Assembly (NCBI GenBank): GCA_023150215.1
Contig: JAKLLJ010000009.1
Location: forward strand, 1-25,983
Reading direction: 5' to 3'
Source: Thauera sp.
GTDB lineage: Bacteria; Pseudomonadota; Gammaproteobacteria; Burkholderiales; Rhodocyclaceae
DNA: 25,983 nucleotides
Part shown: one piece after another, positions 1 to 7,568 of the stretch
Numbering within the stretch: position 1 is the first letter of the stretch
Layout of the letters: the number at the start of each line of letters is the position of its first letter
Program-made: the position numbers and the translations under genes
The notes under the pieces: model-generated
What the model was told of the DNA's origin: nothing
The model's database searches: none
Seen by the model: only the letters and a program-made list of their open reading frames with translations

Positions 1-827
1 CTGACGATGGTCGGCAGCGCCGTCACCACCTGGGCGGACAACCCGATCGGATCCACCCCGTTCCACGGGAAGCCGCCGTGGGTCTGCTTGCCCTTGATCT
101 TGATGCGCACGGTGTCGCCGCTGGCAAACAGCGGGCCGCTGCGGTAGCCGATCATGCCCGAGGGCATGTTGGGGATGATGTGCACCGCGAAAGCCACGTC
201 CGGGCGCGGGTTGTCCAGCACCCCGTCCTCGACCATCGCCTTGGCGCCCCAGCGCTTGCCCGGCTGCGGCGGCGTCGAGGTGCCTTCTTCCGAGGGCTGG
301 AAGACGAACTTGACCGTGCCCGGGATCTGCGCGCGCATGCCGGCCAGCACCTCGGCCACCGCCATCAGCATCGCGGTGTGGCCGTCGTGGCCGCAGGCGT
401 GCATGACCGGCGACTCGACCCCCATGTTCATCTGCCTGACCTGAGAGGCGAAGGACAGCCCGGTCACCTCGGCCACCGGCAGCGCGTCCATGTCGGCGCG
501 CAACGCAACCACCTTGCCCGGGCGGCCGCCCTGGAGCAGGCCGACCACGCCGTGGCCGCCCACCCCGGTGCGCACCTCCATGCCGAGCGCGCGCAAGTGA
601 TCGGCGACCAGCGCCGCGGTGCGCACCTCCTGGCCGGAGAGCTCGGGGTGCTGGTGGATGTCGCGCCGCCACGCCACCATCCGCGCCTGGATGGCGTCGA
701 AGCGGGTGCCGAGTTCCTGCAGGGTGGCATCGTCGAGGGCCTGCGCGGAGGCGGCCGCGCCGTGGCCCAGCAGGGCGATCGCGGCGGCGAGGCGCAGGGT
801 CTTGCCTGCATGCGAGCTTGTTTTCAT
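1..827 (-). CDS. M20-family amidohydrolase with signal peptide, C-terminus beyond window
   Basis: Metal-dependent amidase/carboxypeptidase of peptidase family M20 (hippurate hydrolase/aminoacylase-like), expected to release an amino acid from an N-acyl or aromatic amide. 275 codons are visible; the frame is open to the window edge, so the C-terminal part is missing. Residues 1-30 form a likely signal peptide (basic start, LAAAIALL core, ASA/AQA cleavage region), so the enzyme is probably periplasmic. Family motifs: IHQHPELSG near 57-65, RADMDALPV near 110-118, the metal-binding HACGHDGHTAML near 143-154 and FQPSEEG near 177-183 with the catalytic Glu pair. The ATG at 825-827 was chosen because it gives the complete signal peptide; its ribosome site is weak. 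It lies 93 nt downstream of dctM on the same strand and probably belongs to the TRAP operon. The substrate cannot be read from the sequence. Confidence 0.9.
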   Translation of the reverse strand, partial: MKTSSHAGKTLRLAAAIALLGHGAAASAQALDDATLQELGTRFDAIQARMVAWRRDIHQHPELSGQEVRTAALVADHLRALGMEVRTGVGGHGVVGLLQGGRPGKVVALRADMDALPVAEVTGLSFASQVRQMNMGVESPVMHACGHDGHTAMLMAVAEVLAGMRAQIPGTVKFVFQPSEEGTSTPPQPGKRWGAKAMVEDGVLDNPRPDVAFAVHIIPNMPSGMIGYRSGPLFASGDTVRIKIKGKQTHGGFPWNGVDPIGLSAQVVTALPTIV

Positions 828-880
828 TTTCGGGATCTCTGTCGGGGTTGGAGGAGCTGCTCGATCTGCCCGCCGCGCGA

Positions 881-911
881 GGCCGGGGGACGGCAGCGCC
901 GTGCCCCGGCC
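881..911 (-). other. Intercistronic hairpin between dctM and the periplasmic amidohydrolase
   Basis: GGCCGGGG and CCCCGGCC form the outer stem, and ACGGC with GCCGT the inner stem, separated by one G:G mismatch and a 3-nt loop. No T-run follows on the minus strand, so this is more likely a processing or mRNA-stability hairpin, or a weak or Rho-assisted terminator, than a classical intrinsic terminator. Confidence 0.5.
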
Positions 912-920
912 CGGCCGGCG

Positions 921-2213
921 TCACTTCATCAAGGCCACCAGCGCCAGCGTGATCGAAGGAAAGGCCACCAGCAGGGCCAGGCGCACGAGGTCGATGGCGA
1001 TGAAAGGCGTCAGGCCGCGGAAGATCGCGCCCAGGCGCACATGCGGCAGCGTGGCCTTGAGCACGAACACGTTCATGCCGATCGGCGGCGTGATCAGCGC
1101 AATCTCGGTGACCACGACGACGACGATGCCGAACCACACCAGGTCGAAGCCGTGCGCCACCAGCATCGGCACGAACAGCGGCACGCAGATCAGGATGATG
1201 GCGAGCGAATCCATCACGCAGCCGAGCACCAGGAACACCAGCAGGATCGCAGCAATGGTCTGCCACGGGCCCAGCCCGGCCGCGCTCACCAGCTCGAGCA
1301 TGCCCTCGCCGAGCCCGGAGAAGGAGATCAGCTTGGCGAACAGCATCGCGCCGAACAGCACGGTGTACAGCATCACCGAGGTGGTGGCGGTCTCGATGAA
1401 CACATGACGGAAGTCCTGCCAACTCATCCGGCGCTGCAGCGCAGCGAGGATCAGCGCCAGCCCGGCGCCCATGCCGGCGGCCTCGGTGGCGGTAAACAGC
1501 TTGCCGTAGAGGCCGCCGATGATGAGCACGAAGAGCAGCGTGAAGGGCCAGACGCCGCGCAGCGCGCGCAGCTTCTCCATCGTGCTGGTGCGTTCGCCGC
1601 GCGGCGCATCCTGCGGGCTGAGGCGGGCGATCGCGTAGATCACGAGCATGTACATCAGCAGGCCGAGGATGCCCGGCACCACGCCGGCGATGAAGAGGTG
1701 GCCGATGTTGGTCTGGGTGAGGATGCCGTAGATCATCAGGATGATCGAGGGCGGGATCAGGATGCCGAGCGTGCCGCCGGCAGCGATGGTGGCCGCGGCG
1801 AGCGAGTCCGAGTAGCCGTAGCGCTTCATGCTCGGGTAGGCCACCTTGGACATGGTCGCCGCGGTGGCGAGGCTGGAGCCGCACACCGCGCTGAAGCCGG
1901 CACAGGTCACCATGGTCGACAGCGCGAGGCCGCCGCGCACCGGCCCGAGGAAGGCATTGGCGGCACGGAAGAGGTCGTCCGAGATCCCCGAGCGGGCGAG
2001 GATGTTGCCCATCAGGATGAACATCGGCACGACAGCGAGCTCGTAGGAGAACACCGCTTCGGAAATCGTCAGCGACACCAGCGAGCGCGCGACGTCCCAG
2101 CCCATGACGACGCCGATTCCGGCCACTGACACCGACAGCAGCGCAAAGGCCAGCGGTACGCGCAGGAAGGCGAGCACCAGCACGGCAAGCAAGGAAAGCA
2201 GTCCGGCGCTCAT
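921..2213 (-). CDS. dctM: TRAP transporter large permease subunit (DctM family)
   Basis: 430-residue large membrane subunit of a tripartite ATP-independent periplasmic transporter, the ion-coupled channel that takes solute from the DctP binding protein. The sequence is hydrophobic throughout, consistent with about 12 membrane segments. Family stretches visible include FILMGNILARSGIS, GFSAVCGSSLATAATM, GGTLGILIPPSIILMIYG and ALITPPIGMNVFVLK. The ATG at 2211-2213 was chosen because the protein then begins directly with a membrane segment (MSAGLLSLLAVLV) at normal family length. The open frame extends further upstream, but that part lies over dctQ in another frame. Start and dctQ stop overlap in ATGA, a sign of translational coupling. 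Confidence 0.96.
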   Translation of the reverse strand: MSAGLLSLLAVLVLAFLRVPLAFALLSVSVAGIGVVMGWDVARSLVSLTISEAVFSYELAVVPMFILMGNILARSGISDDLFRAANAFLGPVRGGLALSTMVTCAGFSAVCGSSLATAATMSKVAYPSMKRYGYSDSLAAATIAAGGTLGILIPPSIILMIYGILTQTNIGHLFIAGVVPGILGLLMYMLVIYAIARLSPQDAPRGERTSTMEKLRALRGVWPFTLLFVLIIGGLYGKLFTATEAAGMGAGLALILAALQRRMSWQDFRHVFIETATTSVMLYTVLFGAMLFAKLISFSGLGEGMLELVSAAGLGPWQTIAAILLVFLVLGCVMDSLAIILICVPLFVPMLVAHGFDLVWFGIVVVVVTEIALITPPIGMNVFVLKATLPHVRLGAIFRGLTPFIAIDLVRLALLVAFPSITLALVALMK

Positions 2214-2707
2214 GTCGGGTTCTCCTGGTGGGGGGTGGCATGCGGGTTGACCGGGACGAAGCAACCGATGAGGGCGGCCAGCGCCGACAACAGCGACGTG
2301 AATGCGATGAAGGCGTAGATGCCACCACGCGGAATCGACAGCGACTGGCTGACCTCGCGGATCTCGCCGGCCTCGATCGCGGCGTTGAGGAACTCGTAGG
2401 CGATCAGCAGCAGCACGGCCGTCATCAGTGCCGAGATCAGCCGGTGCCACCAGCCCATGCCGGGCCTGAGCAGGACCTTGTCGAACAGGTCCACGGTCAG
2501 GTGGCCACGCGCGGCGGTGAGCAGCGGCAAGCCGCAGAACACCATGATCGCCATCAGGTGCTCGGTGGCATCGTGGGCACCATAGACCGGCGTGCCGAAC
2601 AATCGCCGACCGATGACGTCGATGAAGGTCAGCAGCACCATTCCCGTCAGGGTCACGATGAGCAGCGACTCCACGCCCTTTCTCAGGCGGGACAGCAAAG
2701 CGTCCAT
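2210..2707 (-). CDS. dctQ: TRAP transporter small permease subunit (DctQ family)
   Basis: 165-residue small membrane subunit of the TRAP transporter with about four membrane segments. The first, near residues 14-34, ends in FIDVIGRRLFG, a family-typical sequence. The TARGHLTVDLFDK stretch near 65-77 is also characteristic of DctQ. The start ATG at 2705-2707 has a good AAGGAG ribosome site. Longer in-frame starts would run into the GC-rich palindrome and dctP. The stop overlaps the dctM start by 4 nt (ATGA). It forms the transport complex with dctM and dctP. Confidence 0.95.
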   Translation of the reverse strand: MDALLSRLRKGVESLLIVTLTGMVLLTFIDVIGRRLFGTPVYGAHDATEHLMAIMVFCGLPLLTAARGHLTVDLFDKVLLRPGMGWWHRLISALMTAVLLLIAYEFLNAAIEAGEIREVSQSLSIPRGGIYAFIAFTSLLSALAALIGCFVPVNPHATPHQENPT

Positions 2708-2721
2708 GTCTGTCTCCTTGC

Positions 2722-2751
2722 GGGCGCGCCCGGCCGCGGCCGGGCGCGCCC
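2722..2751 (-). repeat. Perfect 30-nt palindrome between dctP and dctQ
   Basis: Positions 2722-2751 are exactly self-complementary and entirely G and C, beginning GGGCGCGCCC and ending with the same ten bases. The palindrome starts 8 nt after the dctP stop codon and ends just before the dctQ ribosome site. In mRNA it would be a very stable hairpin without a T-run. Such hairpins after binding-protein genes commonly protect the upstream message, so that the binding protein is made in excess over the permease. Confidence 0.75.
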
Positions 2752-2759
2752 ATGGCCAA

Positions 2760-3797
2760 TCACTGGCCGGCGTGGGCCTTGTAGCGCTGCTCGAAGAACT
2801 GCAGCATCTCGAGCGGCTTGTCGACACCGTAGCTCGCGCCCTCGGCCGCCCAGTCGGCGAGCATGCGCTCGCGCACCGCGCCGATGCGCTCGAGCAAGGC
2901 CTTAGAGGGCACGCTGAAGACGTGGCCTTCGGCGCGCATCTTGGCCTCGGCGGCCTTGTTCTGCGCGTCGAAGCGCTGGCCCCACAGGCGTGAAAGATGC
3001 TCGCCCGAGACGCCCATGATGGCCTTGCGATCGGCCTCGGAAAGCTTGGCCCACTTGCCTTCGTTGATGGCGACGAAGAAGCTCGCGTCGTAGAAACCGC
3101 CCGGAATGATGGTGTGGTGCTTGAGCTTGTCCTCGACGCGGAAGTTGATCACCGACTCGAGCGAGTGCAGCGAGGCGTCCACCACGCCGCTCTCGAGCAG
3201 CTCGTAGGCCTTGGGGCCAGGGCCCGCGACCGGCACCGCGCCGAGGTCCTCGAGCAGGCGCTTCTGGATCGGCCCGCCCATGCGCACCTTCTGGTTCTTG
3301 AGGTCGTCCGGCTCGACGACGGCCTTACCACCGTGGTGGATCTGGCCGCCACCGAAGAGGCCGATGCCGAGCATCACCACGCCGGCGAAGGCGGGCTGGC
3401 TGGCAAGATATTTCTGGTAGGTCTCCCACAGCGCGACCGAGGAGGCCTCGCCCTTGGTTCCGGTGAAGGGCATCTCGGCGAACCACACCGCCTTGAAGCG
3501 ATCCGGCTCGTAGGTGAAGTTGCCCCAGGTGATATCGGCCACCCCCTTGCGCGCAAGCTCCCAGTGCTGCGCCGGCGCACCGACCGGTTTGGGCAGGATG
3601 CGGACCTCGACACGGCCTTCGGTGACACGCTTGACGTCATCGATCCAGGGCTGGAAGACCTCGGGGGTGAGGAAATGGGTGGGAGGCACCCAGCTCGACA
3701 TCGTGAGCGTGGTGGCTGCCTGTGCGGCCGGCAGTCCTGCGCCGGTGGCAATGACGAACCCTGCGGACAGGGTAGCCAGGATTTTGCCGAGTTTCAT
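2760..3797 (-). CDS. dctP: TRAP transporter substrate-binding protein (DctP family)
   Basis: 345-residue periplasmic binding protein that captures the substrate and delivers it to the DctQM permease. Residues 1-27 are a signal peptide (MKLGK start, hydrophobic core, AQA cleavage). The mature protein begins TTLTMSSWVPPTHFL, typical of DctP, followed by the LKNQKVRMGGP stretch near 170, where the conserved substrate-carboxylate-binding Arg of the family lies, then SLESVINFRV. The start ATG at 3795-3797 has GAGGAGA upstream. It is the first transporter gene of the operon, 39 nt downstream of an M20 amidohydrolase. The family usually carries carboxylates. An N-acyl amino acid or its released acid would fit the neighbours, but that is inference. 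Confidence 0.95.
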   Translation of the reverse strand: MKLGKILATLSAGFVIATGAGLPAAQAATTLTMSSWVPPTHFLTPEVFQPWIDDVKRVTEGRVEVRILPKPVGAPAQHWELARKGVADITWGNFTYEPDRFKAVWFAEMPFTGTKGEASSVALWETYQKYLASQPAFAGVVMLGIGLFGGGQIHHGGKAVVEPDDLKNQKVRMGGPIQKRLLEDLGAVPVAGPGPKAYELLESGVVDASLHSLESVINFRVEDKLKHHTIIPGGFYDASFFVAINEGKWAKLSEADRKAIMGVSGEHLSRLWGQRFDAQNKAAEAKMRAEGHVFSVPSKALLERIGAVRERMLADWAAEGASYGVDKPLEMLQFFEQRYKAHAGQ

Positions 3798-3836
3798 GTC
3801 GTCTCCTCGAGGTGCTGGTTTGGTTTTGGTGCTGGG

Positions 3837-5054
3837 TCAGTTCTGGAAGTACTGCTCGACCAGGCCGATCCACAGCCTGGCACCCACCGCAAGGCAGGCA
3901 TCGTTGAAATCGTAATGCGGGTTATGAACCATGCAGCCGCCGGCCCACCTGCCATCGGCGTGGCCGTTGTCGCCATTGCCGACCAGCACATAGCAGCCCG
4001 GCACCTGCTCGAGCAGGAAGGCGAAGTCCTCGCTGCCGGTGAGCGGTTCGGCGTCGGCAACCACGTTGTCTTCACCGAAGAGCTTGCGCGCGACCCCGAC
4101 CGCAAAGGCGGTCGGGGCGGCCGCGTTGAGCAGCACCGGATAGCCGCGCACGTACTCGATCTCGCTGCGGCAGCCGTAGGCGCGCGCCTGATGCTCGACG
4201 AGCTCGCGGATGCGCTGCTCGAGCACGTCGCGCACGGCGGGATCGAGCGCACGCACGCTCAGCTCGATCTCCGCGCGCTCGGCAATCACGTTGTAGGCCG
4301 AACCGGCGGCGATCCGACCGACGCTGACCACCGCCGCACGGTTGGGATTGACGTTGCGCCCGACGATGGATTGCAGGCCGAGCACGGTCGCCGCCGCGGG
4401 CAGGGTCGGGTCGACGGCGAGGTGCGGCACGCCGCCGTGCCCGCCGCGACCGATGAAGCGGATCGACACCTTGTCGGACGAAGCCATGAAAGCGCCCGGA
4501 CGGACATGGACCTCGCCGACCGCAATGCCAGGAAAGTTGTGCATGCCGAAAATCGCATCGCACGGAAACCGCTCGAAGAGGCCCTCTTCCAGCATGCGCC
4601 GGGCGCCACCGCCGCCGCCGAGCTCTTCTGCCGGCTGAAAGATCAGCACCAGGGTGCCGCTACCCGGCAGCCGGCCATCGCGTGCTCGCTCGGCGAGCAC
4701 GCGTGCGGCGCCGAGCAGCATCGCGGTATGGCCGTCGTGGCCGCAGCCGTGCATCTTGCCAGGCACGGTGCTCGCCCAGGGCAGGCCGGTCATTTCCTGG
4801 AGCGGGATCGCATCCATATCGGCACGCAGCCCGATGCGCCGCCCATTTCCCGTGCCCCATTGCAGCACGCCGACCACGCCGGTGACGGCGATGCCACTGT
4901 GCACCGCGTAGCCCCATGCGCGCAGTTGTTCGGCAACGAGGGCGCTGGTGGCATGCTCCTCGAAGCCGAGCTCGGGCTGGCGGTGGATGGCGTGGCGCCA
5001 GCTTTTCATCTGTTCGACATCGAGCCCTGCCGCGGCAACATCCTGCTTGCTCAT
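3837..5054 (-). CDS. M20-family amidohydrolase, cytoplasmic (hippurate hydrolase-like)
   Basis: 405-residue dinuclear-metal amidohydrolase of family M20D, about the usual length. Motifs: HRQPELGFEE near 24-33, RADMDAIPLQE near 78-88, metal-binding HGCGHDGHTAML near 102-113, catalytic FQPAEE near 139-144, a dimerisation lobe with FIGRGGHGGVPH, and C-terminal TGSEDFAFLL and HNPHYDFND. There is no signal peptide. A GTG at 5061-5063 would add three residues, but the ATG at 5052-5054 is preferred because GGTGAG (plus-strand 5059-5064) sits about 5 nt upstream as a ribosome site. It is the first gene of the TRAP operon and diverges from a LysR gene that probably controls it. The likely job is hydrolysis of the imported amide. 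Confidence 0.93.
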   Translation of the reverse strand: MSKQDVAAAGLDVEQMKSWRHAIHRQPELGFEEHATSALVAEQLRAWGYAVHSGIAVTGVVGVLQWGTGNGRRIGLRADMDAIPLQEMTGLPWASTVPGKMHGCGHDGHTAMLLGAARVLAERARDGRLPGSGTLVLIFQPAEELGGGGGARRMLEEGLFERFPCDAIFGMHNFPGIAVGEVHVRPGAFMASSDKVSIRFIGRGGHGGVPHLAVDPTLPAAATVLGLQSIVGRNVNPNRAAVVSVGRIAAGSAYNVIAERAEIELSVRALDPAVRDVLEQRIRELVEHQARAYGCRSEIEYVRGYPVLLNAAAPTAFAVGVARKLFGEDNVVADAEPLTGSEDFAFLLEQVPGCYVLVGNGDNGHADGRWAGGCMVHNPHYDFNDACLAVGARLWIGLVEQYFQN

Positions 5055-5161
5055 TCGACTCACCGATAAAAATAGTTCATGCGCCGATATTAGAAAATTG
5101 CAGCGAACACCGTAAGGCGATATTTTTTCTCCGGTGACAACCCAAGGAGTTCATCAAAGCC
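5055..5161. promoter_or_regulatory. Divergent control region of amidohydrolase/TRAP operon and LysR gene
   Basis: This AT-richer stretch of 107 nt separates the divergent starts. It carries a 9-nt near-identical direct repeat, GCCGATATT at 5083-5091 and GGCGATATT at 5116-5124, 33 nt apart (about three helical turns). This is a reasonable candidate for the LysR-type regulator's sites. No clear -35/-10 pair can be assigned. AAGGAG at 5144-5149 is the LysR gene's ribosome site, 12 nt from its ATG. Confidence 0.45.
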
Positions 5162-6082
5162 ATGAAGGACCATCAGCTCAAGGCCTTGGTACAGGTTGCG
5201 GAAAGGGGGTCGATCCGGGCGGCCGCGCGCGCCATGAACCTGAGCCAGAGCGCACTGACCAAGGCACTGCGCGAGTTGGAGGAGGATGTCGGCGCGGAGC
5301 TGCTGCAGCGCAGCTACAAGGGCATCGGCTTCACGCCCGAAGGCAGCGCGCTACTCGTGCGCGCGCGCCTGGTGCTGGCGACGCTGGAGCGCGCGCGCGC
5401 AGAGATCCGCCAGATGCGCGGCGGCGCAGGTGCACACGTGAAAGTGGCGATCACCCCGCTGCTCACCGCCACCGTGCTGCCGGACGTGCTCACCGCATTC
5501 CGCCGGGCGCAGCCGGAAGCCGAGCTCAGCTTTCACGAGGGCTTGCTGGTCCAGGCCCTGCCCGGCCTGATCGAAGGCAAGCTCGATTTCGCAATCGCGC
5601 TCGCCTCGCCACAGGACCTGCCCTACGAAATCGAGTTCGCGCCCCTAACCGAGATCGACGCGGTGCCGATGGTGCGCACCGATCATCCCCTCGCGAACGC
5701 CGAGGACTGGAACAGCGTGGCCGATGCCGAGTGGGTGCTCAACCTGAGCGCGGGCAGCCAGAGCATGAACCTGGTCGGCTGGCTCGAAGCCCAGGGCTTC
5801 ACCGCGCCGCGCCGCATCCTCCACTGCTCATCGCCCTTTCTGATCCTCGACCTGGTGCGCCGCAACGACCTGATCGGCTACGGCCCCAGGGTGCTGATCA
5901 CCGATCCGCAGGTCGGTAGCGGACTGCGCCCCTTGCTGCTGCAGCCCCTGCCACCCACGATGCCGCTCGGCCTGCTGACCCTGCGCGGCGTGCCGCTCGG
6001 CAGCGCGGCAAGAAAACTCGCCGACCTGTTTCGCCGCCAGCTCGAAGGCCTGCCACGCCCTGGGGCGACGCAAGGAAGCTGA
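5162..6082 (+). CDS. LysR-family transcriptional regulator
   Basis: 306-residue LysR-type regulator of standard length. The N-terminal winged helix-turn-helix occupies residues 1-60: LKALVQVAERGSIRAAARAM, then SQSALTKALRELEEDVGAEL, then FTPEGSALL. The linker helix follows, and from about residue 90 comes the two-lobed effector domain (HVKVAITPLLTATVLPDVL onward). Genes of this type commonly control the divergent operon in response to its substrate or product, so the TRAP/amidohydrolase genes are the likely target. It converges with the SBF/ACR3 carrier gene, leaving 81 nt between the stops with no clear terminator. Confidence 0.94.
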   Translation: MKDHQLKALVQVAERGSIRAAARAMNLSQSALTKALRELEEDVGAELLQRSYKGIGFTPEGSALLVRARLVLATLERARAEIRQMRGGAGAHVKVAITPLLTATVLPDVLTAFRRAQPEAELSFHEGLLVQALPGLIEGKLDFAIALASPQDLPYEIEFAPLTEIDAVPMVRTDHPLANAEDWNSVADAEWVLNLSAGSQSMNLVGWLEAQGFTAPRRILHCSSPFLILDLVRRNDLIGYGPRVLITDPQVGSGLRPLLLQPLPPTMPLGLLTLRGVPLGSAARKLADLFRRQLEGLPRPGATQGS

Positions 6083-6163
6083 CCAGGGCAGCGTTGACCG
6101 CCAGCGCAGCGACATCGATCGGCGCAGCGCCCCCGTCCGCCAACGCTCGCAGCGGCACGGCAT

Positions 6164-7144
6164 TCAAGTGCGCGGCGGCGGGATGGCGGGGCCGAAGATG
6201 CGGTCGGTGCCGCGGACGTACCACGCCGCCGACTGCACCTGCAGGATGTAGGCGAGCGCAATCACCAGCGCCGCGCCCGAGCTCGCCGCCCCGAACACGT
6301 TCATCGCCAGCGCGAGCGCGATCGACAGGTTGCGCATCACCGTGCCGTACACCAGCGCGATCGCGTCGCCGCGCGGAAGCAGGGTGCGAGCCACCACGGT
6401 GCTCACCAGATAGTTGATCGCGTAGAGGCAGACGAGCGGCACCAGCACCACGACCAGTTCGCCCGGCTGCGCGACCAGGTCCTTCGCCTTGAGCGCGAGC
6501 GCCACGAACACGATGCCGAGCACACCGAGCGTGGAGAACGGAGGAAAGCGCGGCCCCCACGTCTTCTGGTAGCCCGCCTGGCCGTGGCGCGCGACCAGCC
6601 ACTTCTGCGTGAAATGCCCCGCCGCCATCGGCAGGAACACGATCACCACGATCTGCATGAAGATCGCGCCCATGTCGACCGGCACCTCCGTGCCCATCAG
6701 CCAGCGTACGTACAAGGGCGTAGCGAGCGAACCGAGGATGAGGCCGAGCACGGTCATCTTCACCGCCGCTCCGAGGTTGCCCTTGGCAAAGCCGGTCCAC
6801 GAGATCGTCATGCCGCTGGTGGGCAACAGCGCGGCGAGCAGCAGGCCGAGCGCGTACGCGGGCTGGTCGGGGAAGAAGGCCTTGCCGAGCCCGTAGGCGA
6901 CGAAGGGGATGAGTGCGAAGTTGATCGCCTGCGCAAGCGCCTGCGCCTTGAGGTCGCCGCCTTCGAGGACCCTGGACAGCTTCAGGTTCACCATCATCGG
7001 GTAGACCATCAGGAAGGTGAGCGGCACGATCAGCGACTTCAGCCCGCCGACCGGCGCCACCAGCCCGAAACCGAAGCCGAGCACCATCGCCACCGGAATG
7101 GCGAAGATCAGGTTCTGGTTGATCTTCATAAGCAGCGCGAGCAT
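6164..7144 (-). CDS. SBF/BART-superfamily carrier (bile acid:Na+ symporter / ACR3 arsenite efflux-like)
   Basis: 326-residue inner-membrane protein with about ten hydrophobic segments, typical of the sodium-bile acid symporter fold that includes ACR3 arsenite pumps. FLMVYPMMVNLKL near residue 41 and the LLPTSGMTISWTGFAKGN stretch near 110 are the family's conserved regions. The YPMM motif and overall character lean towards ACR3/arsenite-type proteins. No arsR or arsC neighbour supports that, so the substrate stays open. The ATG at 7142-7144 has AAGGGG upstream and gives the family length. The frame stays open for another 400 nt upstream, but that part encodes nothing recognisable and spans repeats. 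Confidence 0.85.
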   Translation of the reverse strand: MLALLMKINQNLIFAIPVAMVLGFGFGLVAPVGGLKSLIVPLTFLMVYPMMVNLKLSRVLEGGDLKAQALAQAINFALIPFVAYGLGKAFFPDQPAYALGLLLAALLPTSGMTISWTGFAKGNLGAAVKMTVLGLILGSLATPLYVRWLMGTEVPVDMGAIFMQIVVIVFLPMAAGHFTQKWLVARHGQAGYQKTWGPRFPPFSTLGVLGIVFVALALKAKDLVAQPGELVVVLVPLVCLYAINYLVSTVVARTLLPRGDAIALVYGTVMRNLSIALALAMNVFGAASSGAALVIALAYILQVQSAAWYVRGTDRIFGPAIPPPRT

Positions 7145-7279
7145 GGGTTCCCCTTTCCGTTTGGTCGGCGTCCTGCCAGGACCCGCATCCTCAATGACAC
7201 AAGCAAGCGCGATGCCAGGAGCGCGGCGCACGCCTCGACGCTTCCGGTTGCCCTGCGGTCGATCGCGCTCGCAATTGGG

Positions 7280-7372
7280 GTAGGAGCGCCGGAAGGCGCG
7301 AACCCGGCCGTGCCGCGAATCGATGTGGGTAACGAAGACCGCCGCAGGGTTCGCGCCTGCCGGCGCTCCTAC
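7280..7372. repeat. REP-like doublet in inverted orientation
   Basis: The arms at 7280-7305 and 7347-7372 are inverted copies matching at 25 of 26 positions. Each starts at its outer end with GTAGGAGCGCCGG, and each contains a small hairpin (GCGCC, 4-nt loop, GGCGC). The GTAG head followed by a GC-rich imperfect hairpin is the signature of REP sequences moved by RAYT (REP-associated tyrosine transposase) proteins in Pseudomonas and related genera. Two REPs facing each other are the usual intergenic arrangement. Confidence 0.75.
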
Positions 7373-7401
7373 AGAAAGCGTCGCATCCAGCCTCCGCTGC
7401 A

Positions 7402-7496
7402 GAAGTGGCGGAAGCCGCGACACCGCTCCCCCGGCTGATCTGCCACTGCGGCCACATTGACAGATCAGACACTGCCAACCCCGGCAGCGCCACTTC
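7402..7496. repeat. Imperfect long inverted repeat next to the REP doublet
   Basis: Outer arms GAAGTGGCG (7402-7410) and CGCCACTTC (7488-7496) enclose inner arms CTGATCTG (7435-7442) and CAGATCAG (7461-7468). The two pairs have nearly the same centre, and pairing resumes towards the centre (16 of 19 positions from CTGATCTG inward). It could be a degenerate mobile repeat or the remnant of a structured RNA. No function can be assigned. Confidence 0.5.
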
Positions 7497-7516
7497 ACCA
7501 CCACCGTGAACGACAA

Positions 7517-7538
7517 GGGCCCACGCACGCGTGGGCCC
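7517..7538 (-). terminator. Terminator hairpin downstream of ppa
   Basis: GGGCCCACG and CGTGGGCCC form a perfect 9-bp stem with a 4-nt loop, 30 nt after the ppa stop on the minus strand. Only a short TTGT follows, so termination may be partial. Confidence 0.6.
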
Positions 7539-7568
7539 CTAGTCATTCGAAAACGTATGCTTCCGAAA

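Larger units (their letters stand above)
7145..7568. other. 424-nt non-coding stretch with repeats
   Basis: No protein-like reading frame is visible between the carrier gene and ppa. The stretch holds a REP-like doublet (7280-7372), a longer imperfect inverted repeat (7402-7496) and the ppa terminator hairpin (7517-7538). The carrier's promoter should be within it, but I see no convincing -35/-10 pair. Confidence 0.6.

Noticed and set aside
78..2129. Plus-strand open frame of 683 codons over the first amidohydrolase and dctM
   Set aside because: Antisense shadow of two clear genes, low-complexity His/Arg/Asp composition, no family resemblance.
2248..2260. TTGACC half-site near the dctQ end, considered as an FNR box
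   Set aside because: Only one half-site is present and it lies inside coding sequence.
2997..5069. Plus-strand open frame of 690 codons over dctP and the second amidohydrolase
   Set aside because: Antisense shadow. The opposite strand encodes complete proteins with all catalytic motifs.
7145..7546. N-terminal extension of the SBF/ACR3 carrier
   Set aside because: The extra residues are not membrane-like, span the REP repeats and have no ribosome site; the internal ATG at 7144 has one and gives the family length.
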